The notes below the pieces were generated by a model, which did not search any database, was not told the origin of the DNA, and saw nothing but the letters and a program-made list of their open reading frames with translations. Positions 58,488 to 64,000 of a DNA stretch of 64,000 nt are shown piece after piece (position 1 is the stretch's first letter; each line of letters begins with the position of its first letter). A program made the translations under genes and the position numbers. The stretch spans positions 30,044,392 to 30,108,391 of the forward strand of contig JAMXBB010000003.1 of assembly GCA_024138015.1 (NCBI GenBank), read 5' to 3'. Source of the DNA: Lumnitzera littorea. Taxonomy: Eukaryota; Streptophyta; Magnoliopsida; Myrtales; Combretaceae.

Positions 58488-59899
58488 AACTTCCTCACAC
58501 TTAACCTTTTGCTTGTCCTCAAGCAAAATAAATAAAAAAACAAGAAAAACACATGAGGAAAAGAATTCTTTAATCACCATTACATAAGAAAATTAGCCAT
58601 ATATTGCATTCAACCAAAGCTCAATCTCAATTTGCATTCTATCAATTTAAAAAAAAAAAAATCCAGTTCCTTAGCAACTTTACTTCATAACTTCACTTAA
58701 TTATATAAATATGCCCTTAAAACACAAAATACTTAAGTACCAGGCATTAGAACCATTATAAAGTTCTAGAGCCAATCCATGTAAATTAGAGTTCACCCAT
58801 ATCATTTAATCAAGGATTAACAAACTTAAGATCAAGTTTAACATCTCCCTAATAAGGAAAAAGTCACTAAAATTTTGTATATCTCGCTAAAATGTATACA
58901 CTCCCCTCTTCCATCTCTCCAAGCATCATAACTCAAAGTAAATGTATATTACATCCACCTATCCTTAATCATCTCCTCAATACATATTTTCATCAGAAGG
59001 TTTTTTTTTTCATCTTCTTCTTTTTCTTTTTCTTTTTTTTTTTTTTTGTTCTTTTCATTTAATTTAGTGGAGCAATTTCATTAGTTAATAAGTCTTAAGC
59101 CAAACAACCTTAGGCTATTAGGCATTAAGATTCCCCTTCGAACCATCCACTTACTCCATTATTTATTTAAGCACAATTATTTGAATCCATTGGTAGTGGA
59201 CTTCAAACCTCGCTCTTCTAACGAACTAAGACGAATCCTTACCAACTTATCCTTACATTGGCAATGAAAAAGAACCTTACTCTTCTAAGAGATCAAAGCT
59301 GATCCTTACCAACATGATAACTTTATTTCATTTCATTTATTTTTTCTCTTCTTTTTTTTTTCTAGCCTCTAACTAAATTAATTGTTCAAGGGACTTTCAA
59401 GTTTCATTTGTTCCTTTACTATGAATTATAAGGCTCTAAAAACTTCTAAGAAATGAGTATATAGTAAAGCAGGCTTAAAAATAAGAATGACTAACTCCTA
59501 ACTAGTGACATTGCCCCAATCTCAAGTCTAGAATCTAAGCCTAAATAATATGTAACTCTACTTCACATAGATTATACAACTCAACTCTACCATTGTGTGA
59601 TAAGGTTATAAATAATCAAGTAAATTTATGTATAAAATTGAAAAAATTATGCCCAAAAACTTGTTATTTCTTCAATTTGATTGCAAATCATATTTATGCA
59701 ACATAATGGTTAATAATTTCTATGTAGCAATAAGTGTAGGGTAAATTAAATCATGAAAGCTTAAAGAGCTTTACAACTAACATTACATAAAAAATATCAC
59801 TTTGTCCCTTCCCTTACACTTAAACTGTATATTGTCCCCAATGTATGAAATAAGCAATAAAAAGCATGAAGGGAAAAGGAGTAAAGAAACTTATACTTT
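58488..59899 (-). other. Ath-1 internal region, non-coding
   Basis: It contains the polypurine tract (complement of 58488-58506), pyrimidine tracts at 59000-59047 and 59340-59360, and two diverged segments naming a similar phrase (CCTTACCAACTTATCC at about 59236, CCTTACCAACATGATA at about 59297). No Gag or Pol motif is seen on either strand. Confidence 0.7.
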
Positions 59900-59919
59900 C
59901 TCAGCAACAGTGCCAAAAA
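59900..59919 (-). promoter_or_regulatory. Ath-1 primer binding site (decayed tRNA-Asp type)
   Basis: The minus strand reads TTTTGGCACTGTTGCTGAGA. All differences from the usual Athila site are C-to-T or G-to-A. Confidence 0.78.
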
Positions 59920-59921
59920 CT

Positions 59922-61150
59922 TGATACACTAACCATTACTTTTAAAATAAAAGTGTATTTTTTACTAGCAAGTGCACTAGGTCACGTATATAGTAATAAA
60001 AGATAGGTAGGACCAAGTCATTCCCATAGGGATCAGGACTAGCTCTCGGCTATATTAGTTCTATCTATATATAGGCAAACTAAAATATCTAAAATAAAAG
60101 AATGTAAATCTACTTGTAATTAATATAAAATATTAAATCTACTTCTAATTAATAGAAAGAATATATAGGAAATTAACACCTTAAAAAATTTAATCAATGA
60201 ACTAATAAATTGGAATATCAAGATGATGTTAAAGATTATGATATCAAAATATACCACAATTGAAGTTTATATTATTTTCTTTGATTTCTCTCTCAAGTTA
60301 TCAAATTAATGAAGTATCGAATCACCTTCTCTCGAAGTGTAAATACCCTAATTAATTAACTAAGTCTTTCTATCACTAGAAAAGATTATTTAGTTAATCA
60401 ATCAATTTATATTCTAAATCCTAACTCAATTACAATGCATGATCTCTAACGTCTTACTTGTAATTTGATGTCAATTTACCATGGAATTGTTTGAATCAAT
60501 TTTATTCTTTACATATTTTAACCTAAGGTAACATGTATTACACAATTAATAAAACGCATGCTTGATGGCAAGAACATCAAGAATACCAATATTTAAATAT
60601 TTAAAATAAAAATATCAAAGATTCATCAATGCAATATCCTAACAAAGAAAACCAATTTATGATTACATGAAGCACATAAACTACAAAGGAAATGAAGAAA
60701 TCAATAAATAAAAATCAAGAAAAGGATAGAGAAAACTTATTTTTTATTATAGAAATTAGAAATCCCTAACTTTCAATCTTTACATGAATTAACTCCTCCG
60801 TTTATAATTGGTGTCGATCCGACTAATTATTTACAAGAAAATTAAAGAAAACTAAAAGAAACTGTTCTACAATAAACATGGAAGAAGTCAACTTTGTGAA
60901 TAAATGCTTTTGTTTACAAGGCCTTTGTAATTTATTTATATGACATGAAATCTTGAAATATATCTCCCTTGTATCTTTTTAAAATAATCTCCTAATTGTA
61001 TGCGTAATTAAAAGAGATATAGTTGGAATATTTGGATGGCATGACATAAATCTCCTCAATTATTTCCTTAAAACCTAAAATAAAAACATTATCTAATTAA
61101 GCACCAAATATCCATATAAAAATCAAAAACACCATGAAAAGCACTTATCA
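59922..61150 (-). repeat. Ath-1 5' LTR
   Basis: 1229 bp. On the minus strand it starts TGATAAGTGCTTTTCATGG and ends TTAGTGTATCA next to the primer site. Confidence 0.88.
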
Positions 61151-61499
61151 AGCAATCAAATTATTCATATGGGTATTATGCTCTCAATCAACATATCTAG
61201 GCGATTACTTTGTTGACTAATCAAGACCTCCATGTGATCTCCCTATTCTACAACCAAAGTTTCTAAATGGTAGTCATAGTATCCATTTAATGATTCTGCT
61301 GGTCGAAGAATGTAAGTACTGTCTCTCTTATTTCATTCATTGATTCTTTGGTAGCATCTTGAATCACCTCCTCCAACTATTTAATTTCTTAATAGTTGAT
61401 TTCTCGATCATATCTAATAAAACTATCTTTCTTAATTTCTTGAAGATAAGATCTATTACTTATCCCATACTTTTATCGTCCTCCGCATTAATTTCTTTT
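61151..61499 (-). pseudogene. Gyp-2 gag N-terminal part
   Basis: The minus strand gives DATKESMNEIRETVLTFFDQQ and a leucine-rich segment, matching in position the SIDERLDEVANLLVDLIQA part of Gyp-1 Gag. The start may be near 61490. Frames are broken. Confidence 0.5.
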
Positions 61500-61830
61500 T
61501 TTTTTTTTTAATCTCAATCAATAAGCAACACTATTTGCCAAATCTATACCATATGCCACATACCCTACAAACCTTAATCTCAATTCACCAAGATTTTTCA
61601 AATAAATGAAGTTCATAAGACCTACCATAAGGTATGTAAATCTCAACCCTGATACGAATATGGGGCACTTTTCGAAAATATTACAAAAAAGGACTCCTGA
61701 CAATAAATATACTAGGTATCACCATGGGGAATCAAGTGCTCAAGCCTAGTTGAACAAGTATCATGCAAACAATCAAACTTTTCCAACACCCCAAGTGTAG
61801 TCTACAATGACCGATATAGAGTAGTCAAAT
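61500..61830. other. Gyp-2 leader-like sequence with poly-T
   Basis: It includes a T run at about 61497-61510 and a 61-codon open stretch on the minus strand (61518-61703) with no known motif. It probably lies between the primer site and gag. Confidence 0.35.
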
Positions 61831-62169
61831 TTGAATGTGTCACATGAACTCTTCATGGATTTCACTAAGCCCAAGCATATTAATATCATAGAAGAGCAAC
61901 TTGACGAAGCACTTGGTCCAATTATTGAACATAAGGAGTCATATGATCTATATGTGGAGCGAATGTCTATGGACATAAATGCCAACAACAATAGAGATGA
62001 GGAGCCAGTTGGAGATGATGACGGGGAAGATGTTAGACTCGATAATGTTGATAAGGAGGATGTGGGAGGGAGGGGAGAACCCAAGGTGAATCTCAAATTT
62101 GTTGTTAGTAATGTACTAATTAGGTTTACTTGTGAGCCAAAGTCTAGTGTAGGGCCCAACATCGATTAG
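61831..62169 (+). CDS. Unrecognised acidic open reading frame
   Basis: ATG at 61831, 112 codons, stop TAG at 62167. The first half (MNVSHELFMDFTKPKHINII) is mixed. The middle is very acidic (NNRDEEPVGDDDGEDVRLDN). The end is basic and hydrophobic. It lies antisense to Gyp-2, between its gag start and 5' LTR, where coding sequence is not expected. I do not recognise the protein. The plus strand beyond it carries stops but keeps a Ser/Pro-rich flavour to about 62530. It may be a fragment of another element. Confidence 0.3.
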   Translation: MNVSHELFMDFTKPKHINIIEEQLDEALGPIIEHKESYDLYVERMSMDINANNNRDEEPVGDDDGEDVRLDNVDKEDVGGRGEPKVNLKFVVSNVLIRFTCEPKSSVGPNID

Positions 62170-63091
62170 CGAAGAATGGTTATGGTGACCATGAGTAAGA
62201 TGTGCCATCATAGTAGCAACATTCTGTAGACCTAGGCAACATTGGATCTTATTATAGTATAAGACCCAGCTTCAGAGTTACTTCCAACTCAGGAAGCAGA
62301 TCCAGCTCCTATGTGACTCCTAAGTTTCATCATCAGATGGTACTCTTGACTCCACCAACTCCTCAAAAGCAGCACACGGGCTACCCGTAATCTTCTACAA
62401 GCAAGGGCATTACTCGAGTAAAGCCAACTACTCTTACCAGTGAAGTGCCTCCCCATGATTTAGATGAGACATTGCCAAAGCCTTCACAGTCTCTATATCA
62501 CTGGAGGCACTCCCTTCTGCCTTAGGCCATCAAAACCTTTACACATTGTAAGAAAGATTAAAGACATGCAAAGTTTCATAGTTGTTTGTATAGATAAAAA
62601 CAAAGGACTATTCTATACATATACTTTTATTTGAGTATAAGTTTAGCTTTTATCGAATTTTACAATGTTTTGCAAGTTTTTTATCTTAAAATATGTTGCA
62701 TGATTTTTTACTTTCATAATCTCTTATATGAAGTAAATGTTTTTCATGTGTGTTGACTCTTATTCTTGTGCTTTATGGCAATTGAAGTTGGTCTATTGGA
62801 GGGGGGAGCTTGATTGGATATAGCTTATGTTTATATTTATGGAAAATAATGCATTTTAGGTTTAACTTGGTTCTTTGATGTGATTTGCATATGGATATAA
62901 AGGAATACATGTGCATTTAGTATATTTTCAAATAGACTAAAGGTGTGCACTAAAGGTACATGCATATGCACCTTCAATTTTCCATAGAATGTGGAATTTT
63001 TTACACGCATGCACCCTTAGTGTGAAAAATAAGGGGGGTCACTATATTATATTCATAATATTTTTTGGTAAGAGCTTTGTATTCATATAAA
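62170..63091. other. Unassigned; contains a polypurine-tract-like run
   Basis: GGAGGGGGGAGCT followed by TGATTGG at about 62797-62817 looks like a polypurine tract beside an LTR start on the plus strand. A long inexact dyad at about 62940-63030 has GTGCACTAAAGG and a matching CACCCTTAGTG. No second LTR copy was found here. Confidence 0.35.
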
Positions 63092-63105
63092 GCTCTGAAT
63101 TAGCA
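63092..63105 (-). promoter_or_regulatory. Gyp-2 primer-site relic (tRNA-iMet type)
   Basis: The minus strand reads TGCTAATTCAGAGC beside the LTR end, a degraded form of TTGGTATCAGAGC. Confidence 0.5.
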
Positions 63106-63106
63106 T

Positions 63107-63738
63107 TGCGCGGCAATTAAAGATTTAATAATTTTGTTTTTTATATAAAATAATGGAAAATAAAGATGGATATGAACAGTTATCAAATAAATGATTAAAC
63201 TAAGATATTGAATCATGTTTCAATACTACTCATGAGAACAGAAATTAATAAAAGTATAACTAAAGTAGCTAATAATGCTCATGAACCATTCTAATTATCA
63301 AACATAAACTTAAGGGTTTACAAGATCGCTAGATCTCTCAATGTGAACATTAAAGTTCACAATCTCAAAGAAAGTAATAATATTAAGAACAATGGCTAAA
63401 TCCAAAACAAATGTCAAGATAACACTAAAATATTAACCTTAGTAGAATAACAAAGTCGTGAATAAGATAATCTATCAACTGGAAAACAAAATAAGATAAA
63501 AATAAAAGTCACCAAAAGAAACCATTATCGTATTCTTGGGTGTGTATCTCTTAGCCAATTCCTCCTTGCATGTACACGGTTATGATTATCTTGGAATTAG
63601 TTTTGTTGCTCAACACGATTAAGAACACTAGCCTATACAAAGTCGTGTAACATACTATGACTCTAAAAACTCTTACTTCTTTCTCTCGCAATCCTCCTTA
63701 TACTTTAGACTTGATTCAAGGGCCCTCATGTCACATCA
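63107..63738 (-). repeat. Gyp-2 5' LTR
   Basis: The minus strand runs from TGATGTGACATGAGG to AATTGCCGCGCA, 632 bp. It matches the two 3' LTR pieces and lacks the solo LTR, thus giving the pre-insertion state. Confidence 0.82.
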
Positions 63739-64000
63739 GTAAGCTTACTTGACTCACTAGATTATATGAATGCATTAAATGTCTTCGATTGTGGCTAGTA
63801 CAGTTAACTTACCAACTTACGATAAGGTCGGTCAAGCTTGAAATTCTAGTCCTCTTATTAAGGAGATACAGCAGGTCGACTAGTAAAACACATGGTTCAA
63901 GATAGGATATCACATTTAACCCACTTACATAGCTTTAACCAAGAACATTTTGATACATGACAGAATAAAACATACTGTTAGCTTTTTAGAAACTACCAAT
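63739..64000. other. Unassigned right flank
   Basis: No domain recognised in the 262 bp to the window edge. Confidence 0.4.

Larger units (their letters stand above)
57198..61150 (-). mobile_element. Ath-1: non-autonomous Athila-type LTR element
   Basis: Two direct LTRs (57198-58487 and 59922-61150) flank 1.43 kb with no coding capacity. On the minus strand the 5' LTR end is followed by TTTTTGGCACTGTTGCTGAG, which matches the Athila tRNA-Asp primer site apart from transitions at CpG and CCG positions. The 3' LTR is preceded by GGTTAAGTGTGAGGAAGTT and, upstream, CTTGAGGACAAGCAAAAG, a context common in Athila-type elements. GGCAA (57193-57197) and AGCAA (61151-61155) are the target duplication. 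Confidence 0.85.
51175..63738 (-). mobile_element. Gyp-2: Ty3/gypsy element with pol deleted, interrupted twice
   Basis: A minus-strand element. Its 5' LTR (63107-63738) and primer-site relic lie on the right, gag and protease in the middle, and the 3' LTR (51175-51321 plus 55099-55496) on the left. RT, RNase H and integrase are missing: protease sequence passes almost directly to the last pol residues (FEGESFLTKGGG) and a polypurine tract (complement of about 55497-55515). A solo LTR sits in its 3' LTR, and Ath-1 sits in its gag. No target duplication was found (CATTA against GTAAG). Confidence 0.7.

Overview
The window is plant nuclear heterochromatin made almost entirely of nested, decayed retrotransposons. 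I find no intact host gene, tRNA, rRNA or CRISPR array. A flowering plant is indicated by Tat-lineage Ty3/gypsy elements (two RNase H domains and an antisense gene downstream of pol), an Athila-type element, and L1-like and RTE-like LINE remains. The species cannot be named from the sequence. Every polyprotein is riddled with stops and frameshifts, and many stops look like C-to-T decay of Gln or Trp codons.

Layout, left to right. (1) 1-2804 plus 12871-13248 is the 5' part of a minus-strand Tat element (Tat-2). Its 5' LTR is split by a complete plus-strand Tat element (Tat-1, 2805-12870, target duplication AGTAA/AGCAA). (2) 13861-14294 and 37746-41270 are the two halves of another minus-strand Tat element (Tat-4). 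It is interrupted by a gypsy element primed by initiator tRNA-Met (Gyp-1, 14295-37745, LTRs of about 880 bp). (3) Gyp-1 is itself interrupted by a minus-strand Tat array with three LTRs and two bodies (Tat-3a and Tat-3b, 16511-34196). That array contains a coding-free LTR-like block (25456-27324) and a likely solo LTR (30636-33588). (4) 41271-51174 holds an LTR-like fragment, a duplicated 153-bp unit, an L1-like LINE 3' end with poly(A), an RTE LINE 3' end, and a long AT-rich stretch with a small CpG-retaining patch near 47.8 kb. (5) 51175-63738 is a minus-strand gypsy element (Gyp-2) with pol deleted. Its 3' LTR carries a 3.78-kb solo LTR (51322-55098), and its gag is split by a non-autonomous Athila-type element (Ath-1, 57198-61150).

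The Tat elements are the most informative part. Each has sense gag-pol, a short-period tandem repeat in the 3' non-coding zone (seen in Tat-1, 3a, 3b and 4), and a convergent antisense gene starting next to the 3' LTR. That antisense gene carries GT-AG introns at matching positions in independent copies. All coordinates and alignments were made by eye; boundaries given only as domain limits are approximate.
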